DNA of 34,325 nt from an uncultured Acidobacteriota bacterium (GCA_946887105.1 CAMPKJ010000023.1:1-34325); one strand, 5' to 3'. Positions 22,201 to 30,604 are shown, counted from the stretch's first letter. Numbers and translations: made by a program. Notes: a model not told the origin generated them from the letters alone.

Positions 22201-23142
22201 ATGACCGAGCCTTCGTTGATCGTGGTAGCCGGACCGACCGGCTCCGGCAAATCCGACTTCGCGTTGCGCCTCGCGGAAACGCTCGGCGGCGAGATCGTGA
22301 ACTACGACTCCGTACAGATCTATCGCGGCTTCGACATCGGCAGCGCGAAGCCGCCGCTCGAACAGCGTTCGCGCGTTCCGCATCATCTCTTCGACATCGT
22401 CGACGCCGATGACGACTTCAACGCCGCCGACTATGCCAAACGCGCCCGCGAGGTCTGCGCGGGCATCCACGCGCGCGGCAAGCGCGCCATCCTCGCCGGC
22501 GGCACGTTCTTCTATCTGCGCGCGCTGCTGTCCGGCCTGCCCGAGATGCCCGGCCGCGACGAAGCGGTCCGCGCGCGCATCCGCGCCATCGCCGCGCGTC
22601 CGCGCGGACCGGAGCGGCTGCACCGATGGCTGTCGAAAATCGATCCGCGAAGTGGTAGAAAGATCGCTCCCGCCGACCGGCATCGCGTCGAGCGGGCGTT
22701 GGAGGTCTGGATCACCAGCGGCAAACCGATCTCGAGCTGGGAACGCGACGGCGACGACGAGCTGCCGTCGGTGAAGCTGGCGCTGGACCTCGAACGGAAG
22801 CAGCTCGCGAACGTGCTCGATGCGCGCGTCGATGCGATGTTCCGCGCCGGCCTCCTCGAAGAAACGCGCGTGCTGCTGGAGCGCTACCCGGCGAACGCGC
22901 GGCCGTTCGGGACGATCGGCTACAAGGAGGCCGCGGCGGTGGTCCGCGGCACGATGTCCGTAGCGGATGCCATCGCGGAAACACGCCGCCGCACGCGCGC
23001 GTATGCAAAGCGGCAGCGGACGTGGCTGCGCGCGGAGCGAAATGTGCACTGGCTGGATGCGTCGGACCGGGAGCAGGCATTCGCAGCCGCGCTGCGCATC
23101 CTTGCCGATCACGACGCCGACACCCGAGGTAGACAAACTTGA
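22201..23142 (+). CDS. miaA: tRNA dimethylallyltransferase
   Basis: Transfers the dimethylallyl group to A37 of tRNAs that read codons beginning with U. The 313-residue protein has the P-loop AGPTGSGKS at 10-18, YDSVQIYRGFDIGSAKPP, the HHLFDIVDADDDFNAADYA segment at 60-78, AGGTFFYLRALLSGLPEMPGRDEAVRARI, RVERALEVW, and the end motif IGYKEAAAVVRG ... TRAYAKRQRTWLR. GGTFFYL replaces the commoner GGTGLYL, a conservative change in the substrate channel. The 3' end overlaps the TTG start of the next gene (TTGA). Confidence 0.95.
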   Translation: MTEPSLIVVAGPTGSGKSDFALRLAETLGGEIVNYDSVQIYRGFDIGSAKPPLEQRSRVPHHLFDIVDADDDFNAADYAKRAREVCAGIHARGKRAILAGGTFFYLRALLSGLPEMPGRDEAVRARIRAIAARPRGPERLHRWLSKIDPRSGRKIAPADRHRVERALEVWITSGKPISSWERDGDDELPSVKLALDLERKQLANVLDARVDAMFRAGLLEETRVLLERYPANARPFGTIGYKEAAAVVRGTMSVADAIAETRRRTRAYAKRQRTWLRAERNVHWLDASDREQAFAAALRILADHDADTRGRQT

Positions 23143-24416
23143 CCAAGACCAGGTTCCTGATTGCGTATGCCGCGCTGATCGTCGCGGCGAGCTGTGCCCC
23201 TGTCGACGCGCCGCCACCCGCGGTGGTGCCACAGGGTGATGACCGCTATCTGATCGACCCGCGCACCGGTGCGGAGGCGACGCTTCCCGCGGCCGTGGCC
23301 TCGAAGTTCGAGGCGGCGTGGCGGTATGCCATGGCCGGAAATGAGCTCGAAGCGGAGCGCCGGCTCGCGGAGATCGGAAGGACGGCGCCCGACCTCGTGC
23401 CGGTGATGCTCGCGAATGCGGCGCTGGACATCAAGGCCGGCCGCTTCGACGACGCAAGCGCCGCCGTCAGCGAGGCGCTGGCGCGGTCGCCGGAGTCGCT
23501 TGCGGCGCGCGTGTACGAGGCGGAGATCGCGGTGCGGCGCGGACAGACGCGGCCCGCGCTCGGTCTCTACGAAGCGATCGCCGCGCGTCCCGACGCACCG
23601 GCGATCGCGGGCGAGCGGGTCGCCCAACTGCGGCAGACCGTGTTCAACGAGCTCTACACCGCGGCGCAGAGCGCGCCCGATGCCGAGGCTGCGCGGTTGC
23701 TGCGCGAAGCGCTGGCCATCGATGCCGGCGCGACCGAGGCGCGATTGCTGCTCGCACAGAAGCTGATCGCGCAGAAGCAATTCGAGGAAGCGCGCAAAGA
23801 GCTCGATCCGCTGCTGAACACCATCGCCGACCGGCCCGAGATCCAGGAAATGCTCGCGGAGATCGAAGTCGGCCGCGGGCGCTATCAGGAAGCGATCGTG
23901 CGCTACGACCGGCTGGCGCGGCGCACCAAGGATCCGCGCTACTCGCAGCGGCTCGAAGAGATCAAGCAGGAGTGGAGCGCGGCGAACATGCCCGCGCACT
24001 TCCGCACCGCGCTGGACAGCCTCGCGCTGACGCGCGCGGAGCTGGCCACGCTGCTGTTCTGGACCGTGCCGTCGATCCGTTTCGCGCAGAACGTCGGCAC
24101 GCCTCCGATCGCGGTCGACATCGAGGACGTGCAGGGACGCGAAGAGATGGTCCGCGCGCTGGCGCTCGGACTCTACGATGTGGATCCCGTGACGCGCCGC
24201 GTCAGCCCGTTCCGGCAAGTCACCGCCGGGCGGCTTTCCGCGCTGCTCGCCCGCCTGCTCGCCTCGCGCGGCGCGGCGTGCGCCCGCGGATTCGCGCACG
24301 ATGAAGTGCTCGCCGCCTGCGGCGTCACGGACCCGCTCGCGACGCATCCCGCGGATGCGACCGTGACCGGCCGCGACGCGCAGAAGCTGCTCGAGCAGGT
24401 GGCGGCGAAGATGTGA
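23139..24416 (+). CDS. Lipoprotein with TPR-like repeats and a C-terminal SLH-like domain
   Basis: A 425-residue exported protein. The N-terminal hydrophobic stretch ends IVAASC, a weak lipobox with Cys19 as the probable lipidated residue. Residues 55-290 are alanine-rich amphipathic helices resembling tetratricopeptide repeats (AERRLAEIGRTAPDLVPVML, ASAAVSEALARSPESLAARVYEA, ARKELDPLLNTIADRPEIQEM). From about 305, LTRAELATLLFWTV, then a D..-EEMVRALALGLYDVDPVTRRVSPFRQVTAGRLSALLARL pattern, resembles S-layer-homology domains. It could be a periplasmic scaffold bound to the wall or outer membrane. The TTG start is supported by GAGGT nine bases upstream and the coupling overlap with miaA. Function unknown. 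Confidence 0.7.
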   Translation: MTKTRFLIAYAALIVAASCAPVDAPPPAVVPQGDDRYLIDPRTGAEATLPAAVASKFEAAWRYAMAGNELEAERRLAEIGRTAPDLVPVMLANAALDIKAGRFDDASAAVSEALARSPESLAARVYEAEIAVRRGQTRPALGLYEAIAARPDAPAIAGERVAQLRQTVFNELYTAAQSAPDAEAARLLREALAIDAGATEARLLLAQKLIAQKQFEEARKELDPLLNTIADRPEIQEMLAEIEVGRGRYQEAIVRYDRLARRTKDPRYSQRLEEIKQEWSAANMPAHFRTALDSLALTRAELATLLFWTVPSIRFAQNVGTPPIAVDIEDVQGREEMVRALALGLYDVDPVTRRVSPFRQVTAGRLSALLARLLASRGAACARGFAHDEVLAACGVTDPLATHPADATVTGRDAQKLLEQVAAKM

Positions 24417-24420
24417 TTGC

Positions 24421-24480
24421 GGGGAGCCGTGCGCGCTGCACGGCGCGCGCGGGGGAGCCGCGGCGCCAGAGCGCCGCGGG
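24421..24480. repeat. Two tandem hairpins each headed by GGGGAGCCG
   Basis: Hairpin 1: CCGTGC / GCACGG (24427-24432, 24438-24443). Hairpin 2: CCGCGGCGC / GCGCCGCGG (24458-24466, 24471-24479), loop CAGA. Each is preceded by GGGGAGCC. It lies 5 bases after the lipoprotein stop and could serve as its terminator; the repetition of the header suggests a small mobile palindrome in tandem. The rest of the 24417-24602 gap is the 84-bp element. Confidence 0.65.
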
Positions 24481-24508
24481 GGCGTCTGGGCGATCTCGCG
24501 ATACAGCG

Positions 24509-24592
24509 ACCGTCATCCTGAGCGCAGCGAAGGATCTCCCGATGCGCAGACCTCGCACGCTGAGATCCTTCGCTTCGCTCAGGATGACGGTC
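24509..24592. repeat. 84-bp interrupted palindrome, copy 2
   Basis: The outer arms GACCGTCATCCTGAGC and GCTCAGGATGACGGTC are perfectly complementary. The inner arms GCGAAGGATCTC and GAGATCCTTCGC are too. The centre GATGCGCAGACCTCGCAC is close to copy 1 at 14497-14580, which has the same total length. Located between converging genes, as copy 1 is. Confidence 0.9.
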
Positions 24593-24602
24593 GTTCACCA
24601 AC

Positions 24603-25181
24603 CTAAAACAGCGTCAACCGCGGCAAACCGAACTTCTCGCGCACCAGCCTCCGCAGATGCGCTTCCTCGGTCCGCGCGCGCGTCTTCTCGTCCGCGCCGC
24701 TGGTCAGTGCACGCGCTTCCGCGCGCAGATCCTCCGCCTGCGGCAGCAGCGAATCGATCAGCTCCTGCTCGAGCTCCATCAACTGCTCTTCGACGCGCGG
24801 GACGCTTCGCTCGCGTGCGAGCGCACGCACGCGATCCGCGAAAGCAGCGCCGGGAGTCGCCGCGAGCCGCAACGCCAATGAGTCAAGCAGCGGTTCCACG
24901 CTCTCCTCCGGCGCCGCACCCTCGGCTCCGACCTGCAGCTCCTTCCGCTCCTTCCACAGCTCCTTCACGGCGTACTTGCAGAAACCGAGACCGTTGACCT
25001 TCTTCGACTCCGCATCGCGCTTGTCGAAGACCGCGTCGATGGCCTCGATCACCACCGCCAGCGGGATGCCTTCCTCCGCCCATCCCCTCATCAACGCCCA
25101 GTCTTTGGCGTTCACGACGAAGGGTGTGCCGCGGCGGAAGGCGAAGTGCGATTCGATCTCGATGAAGTATTCGGGCGACAC
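24603..25181 (-). CDS. Conserved-looking hypothetical protein, mostly helical
   Basis: A 192-residue cytoplasmic protein without signal or membrane segments. The N-terminal third (EYFIEIESHFAFRRGTPFVVNAKDWALMRGW ... IPLAVVIEAIDAVFDKR) looks globular and resembles a recurring acidobacterial protein family of unknown function that I recall only in outline. The rest is strongly helical and charged, likely coiled coil (RVEEQLMELEQELIDSLLPQAEDLRAEA). The start is a GTG with GGTGAGG five to eight bases upstream. It is divergent from the FHA-GAF-PP2C gene across a 54-base gap, so the two may share regulation. Confidence 0.65.
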   Translation of the reverse strand: MSPEYFIEIESHFAFRRGTPFVVNAKDWALMRGWAEEGIPLAVVIEAIDAVFDKRDAESKKVNGLGFCKYAVKELWKERKELQVGAEGAAPEESVEPLLDSLALRLAATPGAAFADRVRALARERSVPRVEEQLMELEQELIDSLLPQAEDLRAEARALTSGADEKTRARTEEAHLRRLVREKFGLPRLTLF

Positions 25182-25203
25182 TCGGCCTCACCCTACGATC
25201 AGC

Positions 25204-25209
25204 TACAAT
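25204..25209 (+). promoter_or_regulatory. Candidate -10 element (TACAAT) for the FHA-GAF-PP2C gene
   Basis: TACAAT lies 26 bases before the ATG at 25236, leaving an untranslated leader that contains a GGAG ribosome site. This is a conventional leadered promoter, unlike the leaderless type seen at other genes. No clear -35 was found. Confidence 0.45.
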
Positions 25210-25235
25210 CACCCGTCAACCCACGGAGCCCCTTG

Positions 25236-26879
25236 ATGGAATCACCCACGCCTCGAGCGGAAGTCACGGTCTACTCGCCGCTCTTCTCACCGTTCCGCCA
25301 GCCGTTGCAGGGACCAGCGGTCTCGATCGGCCGCGCCTCCGACTGCTCGATTCCGATCAAGGACCGCTATCTTTCCCGCAAGCACGCGGAGATCATCGCC
25401 AACGGGAACTCCTGGATTCTCAAGGACCTCGGCAGCGCGAACGGCACATACCTCAACGGCTCGCGCGTCGAGCGTGACGAGCAGCTCAAGACCGGCGACC
25501 GCATCCGCCTGGGCGATACGGAAATCGTCTTCGAAACGTCCGAGCGCAGCACCGACCGCTTCATCGCCGTGGCCGAGTCGGCCATCAGCGCCACCATCGC
25601 CATCCCGGTTCACGACATCACCGACAAGCCGGAGGAGCAGGACGTCGCGCGCCTGCAGACGCTCACTCAACTCGCGCGCGAGCTGATCGAAGACCGGCCG
25701 ATGGACGAGCTGTTCGGATTCATCGTCGATCGCGTGATGGAGCATCTCCATCCGTCGCGTGCCGCGATCGCACTGCTCGGACACGACGGCCGTTCCTTCA
25801 CCAAGGTCGAAGTGCGCCGCCAGGACGAATCGGACGCGAGCGAGCTGACCATCAGCCACACGCTGCTGGCCGACATCGTCGAAGAGAAGAAGGCGCTGGC
25901 ATTCGTCGACGTCGAGGCGGACGAGAAGCTGCGCACCGCCAAGTCGATCATCATGCAGGGCATTCACTCGATCCTCTGCGCGCCGCTGATGATCGGCAAC
26001 TCGGTGGTGGGCGTGTTGTACGTCGACTATCTGTTCACGCAGCGCCAGATCTCCGAGGATGACGTCCGGCTGGTCGCGCAGATCGGCCGCTTCGCCGCCA
26101 TCAAGCTGGAAACGACGCGCCTCCGCGAGGAAGCGATCCAGAAGCGGATCATGGACGAAGAGCTGAAGATGGCCTCGGGCATCCAGCGCCGTCTGCTTCC
26201 TGCCGCGCCGACCGGCATTCCGGGCTTTACGTTCGTCGGCAAGAACGAGCCGTGCCGCACGGTGAGCGGCGACTATTACGACTTCGCGGTGCGGCCGAAC
26301 GGTAAGGTCTATTTCGTCATCGGCGACGTGAGCGGCAAAGGCGTCACTGCCGGCCTGATGATGGCCGGACTGCAGGTCGCATTCCGCATCTTCTCGAAGA
26401 GCGATCCCGATCCGGCAACGCTGGTCACGCAGCTCAACGTGGCGCTGAAGGAAAACCTCCCGCAGTCGAAGTTCGTGACGCTCTTCCTCGGCCGCCTCGA
26501 CACGAACACGGGCACCATCGAATACGTCAACGCCGGACACACGCCGCCGCTCTACCTGCACAAGCACGGCGCCACCGAGCTGACCGACAGCGACCTGCTC
26601 CTCGGCGTGATCTCACGCGCAGAGTTCGTGAACCGCGAACTGCTTCTCGAGCCCGGCGACTCGCTGGTGCTCTTCACGGACGGCGTCACCGAGGCGCGCA
26701 ATCTCGGGGGCGATGACCTCGGCTCCGGCGACATCGGGGAGGCGCTCGTGAAGCTGCACGGATCGGATGCGATGACCATCGCCGCATCCGTCAACGAGAC
26801 CGTCCTGCGCCATGTCGGCAACGCCGAGAACCTCGACGATGACGTGACGGTGCTGATCGTCACCCGCGCCGCTTCGTAA
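25236..26879 (+). CDS. FHA-GAF-PP2C (RsbU/SpoIIE-type) serine/threonine phosphatase
   Basis: A 547-residue cytoplasmic signalling protein. The FHA domain (about 10-105) binds phosphothreonine and shows IGRASDCSIPI with Arg33, YLSRKHAEI and GSANGTYLNG. A GAF domain follows (about 150-310: LARELIEDRPMDELFGFI ... GIHSILCAPLMIGNSVVGVLYVD). A helix, LKMASGIQRRLLP, leads into the PP2C domain (335-545) with metal-binding aspartates in VSGDYYDF, IGDVSGKGVTAGLMMA, LFTDGVTEA and LDDDVTVLIV. Such proteins dephosphorylate anti-anti-sigma factors; neither an anti-sigma factor nor a STAS partner gene is nearby. GGAG lies eight to nine bases before the ATG. An in-frame TTG directly precedes it. The FHA input suggests control by a Ser/Thr kinase (inference). 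Confidence 0.92.
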   Translation: MESPTPRAEVTVYSPLFSPFRQPLQGPAVSIGRASDCSIPIKDRYLSRKHAEIIANGNSWILKDLGSANGTYLNGSRVERDEQLKTGDRIRLGDTEIVFETSERSTDRFIAVAESAISATIAIPVHDITDKPEEQDVARLQTLTQLARELIEDRPMDELFGFIVDRVMEHLHPSRAAIALLGHDGRSFTKVEVRRQDESDASELTISHTLLADIVEEKKALAFVDVEADEKLRTAKSIIMQGIHSILCAPLMIGNSVVGVLYVDYLFTQRQISEDDVRLVAQIGRFAAIKLETTRLREEAIQKRIMDEELKMASGIQRRLLPAAPTGIPGFTFVGKNEPCRTVSGDYYDFAVRPNGKVYFVIGDVSGKGVTAGLMMAGLQVAFRIFSKSDPDPATLVTQLNVALKENLPQSKFVTLFLGRLDTNTGTIEYVNAGHTPPLYLHKHGATELTDSDLLLGVISRAEFVNRELLLEPGDSLVLFTDGVTEARNLGGDDLGSGDIGEALVKLHGSDAMTIAASVNETVLRHVGNAENLDDDVTVLIVTRAAS

Positions 26880-26896
26880 CCGCGCTGTCAGCTGGG

Positions 26897-27259
26897 TCAC
26901 TCGACGCCCACTTCGCGCAGCCACTCCTCGATGGCGCGCGTGGCCTGATCGTTCTTGAAGTTGAAGAACTGCCGCTCGGTCTTGCGATCCTCGGCGAGCA
27001 CCTGGCGGAAGGCATTCCAGTCATCGGCCGCCGCGGAGAGGTGATCGCGCATCAGCGACAGCGGCATCTTCTCGACGAAGAGGCGCCGGTCCTCGGCCTC
27101 GCTCTCGGGCGTGCGCGTCGGAACGCGCAGAAAACGCGACGCGTCTCCGGGCGGCTGGGCATCGAGCGGCAAGTCGATGATGTCGCCCGTCTCGAGGTCG
27201 AGATAGTGAGCCAGTGCGACGCCGAGGTAAGCGACTTGCAGCCCATCCAGGTCGACCAT
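26897..27259 (-). CDS. Small UPF0158-like protein of unknown function
   Basis: A 120-residue acidic protein. LVDLDGLQVAYLG... opens the fold (MVDLDGLQVAYLGVALAHYL), then YLDLETGDIIDLP, and the C-terminal third, WNAFRQVLAEDRKTERQFFNFKNDQATRAIEEWLREVGVE, resembles the UPF0158 ending (F...L...P....RW..F.......A..WL...GI). No biochemical role is known. The ATG at 27259 has a TATCAT element 7 bases upstream and no ribosome site. It is divergent from murQ across 30 bases, and nothing else lies in that gap or in 26880-26896. Confidence 0.6.
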   Translation of the reverse strand: MVDLDGLQVAYLGVALAHYLDLETGDIIDLPLDAQPPGDASRFLRVPTRTPESEAEDRRLFVEKMPLSLMRDHLSAAADDWNAFRQVLAEDRKTERQFFNFKNDQATRAIEEWLREVGVE

Positions 27260-27266
27260 GAGGCGA

Positions 27267-27272
27267 ATGATA
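27267..27272 (-). promoter_or_regulatory. Candidate -10 element (TATCAT) for the UPF0158-like gene
   Basis: TATCAT on the minus strand ends 7 bases before the ATG at 27259. On the plus strand the adjoining TAAGCT (27271-27276) is 13 bases before the murQ ATG and may be its -10, so the two divergent promoters would overlap. Confidence 0.45.
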
Positions 27273-27289
27273 AGCTCGGCGGCAGCGCA

Positions 27290-28156
27290 ATGAGTCAGGA
27301 CAGGCTCGAGGCCAGCCTCGACATCGACCGCCTCCCTACGACCGAAGTCGTCCGCATCATTCAGGAGCAGGACGCGCTGGTGGCCGCCGCGGTCGCCAGT
27401 CAGGCCGCGCGGATCGCGCACGCCATCGATGAGATCGCCGAACGCGTGCGCCACGGTGGCCGGCTCTTTTATGCCGGCGCGGGAACGAGCGGGCGCATCG
27501 CCATGCTCGACGCCTCCGAGCTGCCTCCGACCTACGGTGTCGATCCGTCGCTCGTGCGCGTGCTCATTGCCGGCGGCGAGCGCGCGTACTTCGAAGCGGT
27601 CGAAGGCGCCGAGGACGATGAAGAGGCCGCCATCGACGCCGTCAATCGCGAGCTCACCTCGGATGACGCGATCGTCGGCATCGCCGCATCGGGAACGACG
27701 CCGTACACCGTCGCCGCGGTGCGCAAGGCCAATCTCCTCGGCGCGCTGACCATCGGCGTGACCAACGTTCCCGCGTCGCCGCTCGCGCAGCACGTCGACA
27801 TCCCGATCGTCGTCGAGACCGGGCCGGAGGTGATCATGGGCTCGACGCGCATGAAGAGCGGCACCGCGCAGAAGCTCGTGCTCAACCAGATCTCGACCGG
27901 CGTGATGATCCGCCTCGGCCGCGTCTACTCGAACCTGATGATCGACATGCCGGCCACGAACGAGAAACTGCGCAACCGCGCCGTGCGGATGTGCGAGCTG
28001 GCCGCCGGCGTTCCGCGTCCGGCCGCCGTGCAGGCCATGCGCGAAGCGGATGGCAACGTGAAAGTGGCCGCGATCATCGCGAAGAAGAAAGTCAGCGCCG
28101 GCGAAGCGCGGCGCCTGCTCGCGGAGAAGCCGCTGCGCGAGGTGCTCGAGACGTGA
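27290..28156 (+). CDS. murQ: N-acetylmuramic acid 6-phosphate etherase
   Basis: Removes lactate from MurNAc-6-phosphate to give GlcNAc-6-phosphate in wall recycling. The 288-residue protein is a SIS-domain enzyme with LDIDRLPTTEVVRIIQEQD at the N-terminus, LFYAGAGTSGRIAMLDASELPPTYG at 59-83 including the catalytic glutamate, and GSTRMKSGTAQKLVLNQISTG at 183-203. The C-terminal helix-turn-helix-like tail (AADGNVKVAAIIAKKKVSAGEARRLL type) is also kept. It is first in the recycling operon, and its stop overlaps the anmK GTG by four bases. No ribosome site is obvious. Confidence 0.95.
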   Translation: MSQDRLEASLDIDRLPTTEVVRIIQEQDALVAAAVASQAARIAHAIDEIAERVRHGGRLFYAGAGTSGRIAMLDASELPPTYGVDPSLVRVLIAGGERAYFEAVEGAEDDEEAAIDAVNRELTSDDAIVGIAASGTTPYTVAAVRKANLLGALTIGVTNVPASPLAQHVDIPIVVETGPEVIMGSTRMKSGTAQKLVLNQISTGVMIRLGRVYSNLMIDMPATNEKLRNRAVRMCELAAGVPRPAAVQAMREADGNVKVAAIIAKKKVSAGEARRLLAEKPLREVLET

Positions 28157-29355
28157 GCAAGCTCGAACGCCTGATGCACGTGGCCACCAAGTACTCGCGG
28201 CGCATCATCGGCCTCATGTCCGGCACCTCCCTCGACGCCATCGACGTGGCCATGGTGCGCATCGAGAAGCACGGGCTGACCGCGAAAGTGAAGCTCGAGC
28301 ACTTCCGCGAGTATCCGTATCCGCCGAAGATCCGCTCGGTCGTACGCGAGCTCTTCGACCCCAGACGCGCACGCATCGACGACATCTGCCGCTACGACTT
28401 CATCCTCGGCGAGGTGTTCGCGGCGGCGGTGCTGCGCATGCTCGAGGAAACGCGCGTCAAAGCGGAAAGCGTCGACCTGATCGCGTCCGCCGGCCAGACC
28501 ATCTGGCACGATCCGGAGCTGAGCGTCGTCGAGCCGGACGTCGATTGGATCGACGGACCGATCGAGACCCGCTCGACGTTCGCCATCGGGCAATCGGCCG
28601 TCATCGCCGAGCGCACCGGCATCATCACCGTCGGCGACCTGCGCGTGCGCGACGTGGCCGCGGGCGGTCAGGGCGCGCCGCTCGTGCCGTATTTCGACTG
28701 GGTCCTGCTGCGCCACAAATCGCGCGGGCGCTGCATCCAGAACATCGGCGGCATCGGCAACGTCACTTACATCCCGCCGAAAGCGAAGTGGGATCAGGTG
28801 ATCGCGTTCGACACCGGCCCCGGCAACATGATCATCGACGAGCTGGCCTGGGTGGCGACGAACGGCCGTCAGACGTACGACGTCGACGGGGCGCTCGGCG
28901 AGACCGGCACGGTGCACAGCGATCTGCTGGATCGCTGGATGTCCGATCCGTACTTCGCGAAGTCGCCGCCGAAGACCACCGGCCGCGAGCTTTTCGGCGC
29001 GCAGTTCGCGAAACGGATCATCGACGAATCGCCGCGGGTCGACATCCACGACCTCATCGCGACCGCCACCGCTCTGACGGCGGAGAGCATCGCCCGTGCA
29101 TACCGTGATTTCGTGCAGCCGCTCGGCCCCATTCACGAGGTGATGCTCGCCGGCGGCGGCGCGAAGAACCCGACGCTCGTGCGCATGATCCAGGAGCGCA
29201 TGCCGAAGCGGAAGTTGCTCATCTACAAAGCCTCCGAGGCGAAGGAAGCCATGGCCATGGCCATGATTGCGAACGATTCGGTGGTGGGACTGATCACGAA
29301 TGTGGCAGGCGCAACGGGAGGGCGGCCGACGGTGCTGGGGAAGATCTGTTTATGA
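28153..29355 (+). CDS. anmK: Anhydro-N-acetylmuramic acid kinase
   Basis: Cleaves and phosphorylates 1,6-anhydro-MurNAc, made by lytic transglycosylases, to MurNAc-6-phosphate. The 400-residue protein is an ASKHA-fold kinase: IIGLMSGTSLDAIDVAMV at about 19-36, IASAGQTIWHDP (usually SHGQT), the catalytic region TVGDLRVRDVAAGGQGAPLVPYFD, NIGGIGNVTYIP, AFDTGPGNMIIDE, and LAGGGAKNPTLV. The GTG at 28153 overlaps the murQ stop (GTGA). A shorter start at an ATG 7 codons later is possible. It feeds MurQ directly. Confidence 0.95.
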   Translation: MSKLERLMHVATKYSRRIIGLMSGTSLDAIDVAMVRIEKHGLTAKVKLEHFREYPYPPKIRSVVRELFDPRRARIDDICRYDFILGEVFAAAVLRMLEETRVKAESVDLIASAGQTIWHDPELSVVEPDVDWIDGPIETRSTFAIGQSAVIAERTGIITVGDLRVRDVAAGGQGAPLVPYFDWVLLRHKSRGRCIQNIGGIGNVTYIPPKAKWDQVIAFDTGPGNMIIDELAWVATNGRQTYDVDGALGETGTVHSDLLDRWMSDPYFAKSPPKTTGRELFGAQFAKRIIDESPRVDIHDLIATATALTAESIARAYRDFVQPLGPIHEVMLAGGGAKNPTLVRMIQERMPKRKLLIYKASEAKEAMAMAMIANDSVVGLITNVAGATGGRPTVLGKICL

Positions 29356-29363
29356 AGTCGCGC

Positions 29364-29445
29364 GGTCGCAAAGTCGCAAAGTCGCAAAGAGAGCGGGCTC
29401 ACGGGCAGCGTGCGTTCTCCTTTGAGACTTTGCGACTTTGCGACC
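29364..29445. repeat. Palindrome built of tandem GTCGCAAA units
   Basis: The left arm 29364-29383 and the right arm 29426-29445 are perfectly complementary over 20 bases, and extend to 26 with one mismatch. Both consist of 8-base GTCGCAAA units (or the complement, TTTGCGAC) in tandem. The gap from anmK to nagA (29356-29473) is almost filled by it. It interrupts an otherwise overlapping operon. Confidence 0.88.
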
Positions 29446-29473
29446 TCGCGACTTTGCGTGCGGGGCACGCGCC

Positions 29474-30604
29474 ATGAGACTCCACGGCCGCGCGTTCGTC
29501 GATGGCGCCCTGCGCGACGACATCCTCGTCACGATCGACGATCAGGTCATCGTCGACATCGAACAGTCGACGCATGTGCCGGCGGATGCGGAGCACGTGC
29601 GCGGCATTCTCGTGCCCGGCTTCATCGACCTGCACGTACACGGCGGCGACGGCGCCGATTTCATGGACGCGCACGAAGAGGCGACGCAGCGCATCCTCGG
29701 ATTTCACGCAACGCACGGCACGACGGCGCTCGCCGCGACGACACTCTCCGCCTCACGCGGCGATCTGCACGCGGCGGTCGAGGCGATCGCCGCGGTCTCC
29801 GCGACACCGGCCGGCGGTGCGGAGATCGTCGGCATCCATCTCGAGGGACCGTTCATCAACACGACGCGCGCGGGAGCGCAGGACCGCGGCTCGATCCGGC
29901 CCGCGGACATTCATGAAGTGGCGGCGCTGATCGCCGAGGCGCCAAGGCTGCGGTGGATCATCACGGTGGCGCCGGAGATCGAGGGATCGCGCGCGCTCAT
30001 CGAACACTTCCGCGATCGCGTGCTCTTTTCCGTCGGACACACGAACGCCGGTCACGGCGAGGCGGTGGCGGCGCTGGAGTGGGGCGCGTGTCATTTCACG
30101 CATCTCTACAACGCCATGACGCCGCTGCATCACCGCGATCCCGGCGTGGTCGGCGCCGCGCTGACCTCCGTCGACGCCACCGCGGAGCTGATCGCGGACG
30201 GCATCCACGTGCATCCGGCCGCGATGCGCATCGCGGTGAGCGCCATGCCGCACCGCATCGCGCTGATCACCGACGCCATGCGCGCGTGCGGACTCGCGGA
30301 CGGCACGTACAAACTCTACGAGTATGAAGTGACGGTGAGCGACGGCAGCGCACGCCTCGCCGACGGCACGTTGGCGGGAAGCGTGCTCACCATGGACGCC
30401 GCCGTGCGCAACATGATCGAGCTGGCCGGACTGCCGGTCGAGACCGTGATCCCGCTGGCCACGGAAGTGCCGGCGCGGATCGCAAACGTCGCCAATCGCA
30501 AAGGAAAGATCGAACGGCGCTACGACGCCGACCTCGTGCTGATGAACGAGCGTTTCGAAGTGGAGCGGGTGTGGGGGAGGGGCCGTGCAGTGGGAAGCGT
30601 TTGA
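29474..30604 (+). CDS. nagA: N-acetylglucosamine-6-phosphate deacetylase
   Basis: Produces glucosamine-6-phosphate and acetate from GlcNAc-6-phosphate. A 376-residue amidohydrolase with the metal motif GFIDLHVHGGDGADFMD near residue 56, GIHLEGPFINTTRAGAQD at about 121-138, SVGHTNA, CHFTHLYNAMTPLHHRDPG, LIADGIHVHP, LITDAM and ADGTLAGSVLTMD. All metal and substrate ligands expected for the family are present. The ATG at 29474 matches the usual start and lies 29 bases after the palindrome. Its 3' end overlaps nagB by 20 bases. Confidence 0.95.
   Translation: MRLHGRAFVDGALRDDILVTIDDQVIVDIEQSTHVPADAEHVRGILVPGFIDLHVHGGDGADFMDAHEEATQRILGFHATHGTTALAATTLSASRGDLHAAVEAIAAVSATPAGGAEIVGIHLEGPFINTTRAGAQDRGSIRPADIHEVAALIAEAPRLRWIITVAPEIEGSRALIEHFRDRVLFSVGHTNAGHGEAVAALEWGACHFTHLYNAMTPLHHRDPGVVGAALTSVDATAELIADGIHVHPAAMRIAVSAMPHRIALITDAMRACGLADGTYKLYEYEVTVSDGSARLADGTLAGSVLTMDAAVRNMIELAGLPVETVIPLATEVPARIANVANRKGKIERRYDADLVLMNERFEVERVWGRGRAVGSV

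Noticed and set aside
20809..23232. An 807-codon open frame on the minus strand opposite comEC, the zinc-knuckle protein and miaA
   Set aside because: The plus-strand genes have full catalytic motif sets; the antisense product has none and spans several gene boundaries.
24417..24602. A tRNA or small RNA gene in the longest gap of the window
   Set aside because: The gap is fully accounted for by tandem hairpins and the 84-bp palindrome. No acceptor/anticodon/T-loop arrangement was found.
29364..29445. A short CRISPR array, because of the repeated GTCGCAAA units
   Set aside because: Units are 8 bases, directly abutting with no spacers, and appear in opposite orientation in the second half. 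No cas gene is present.
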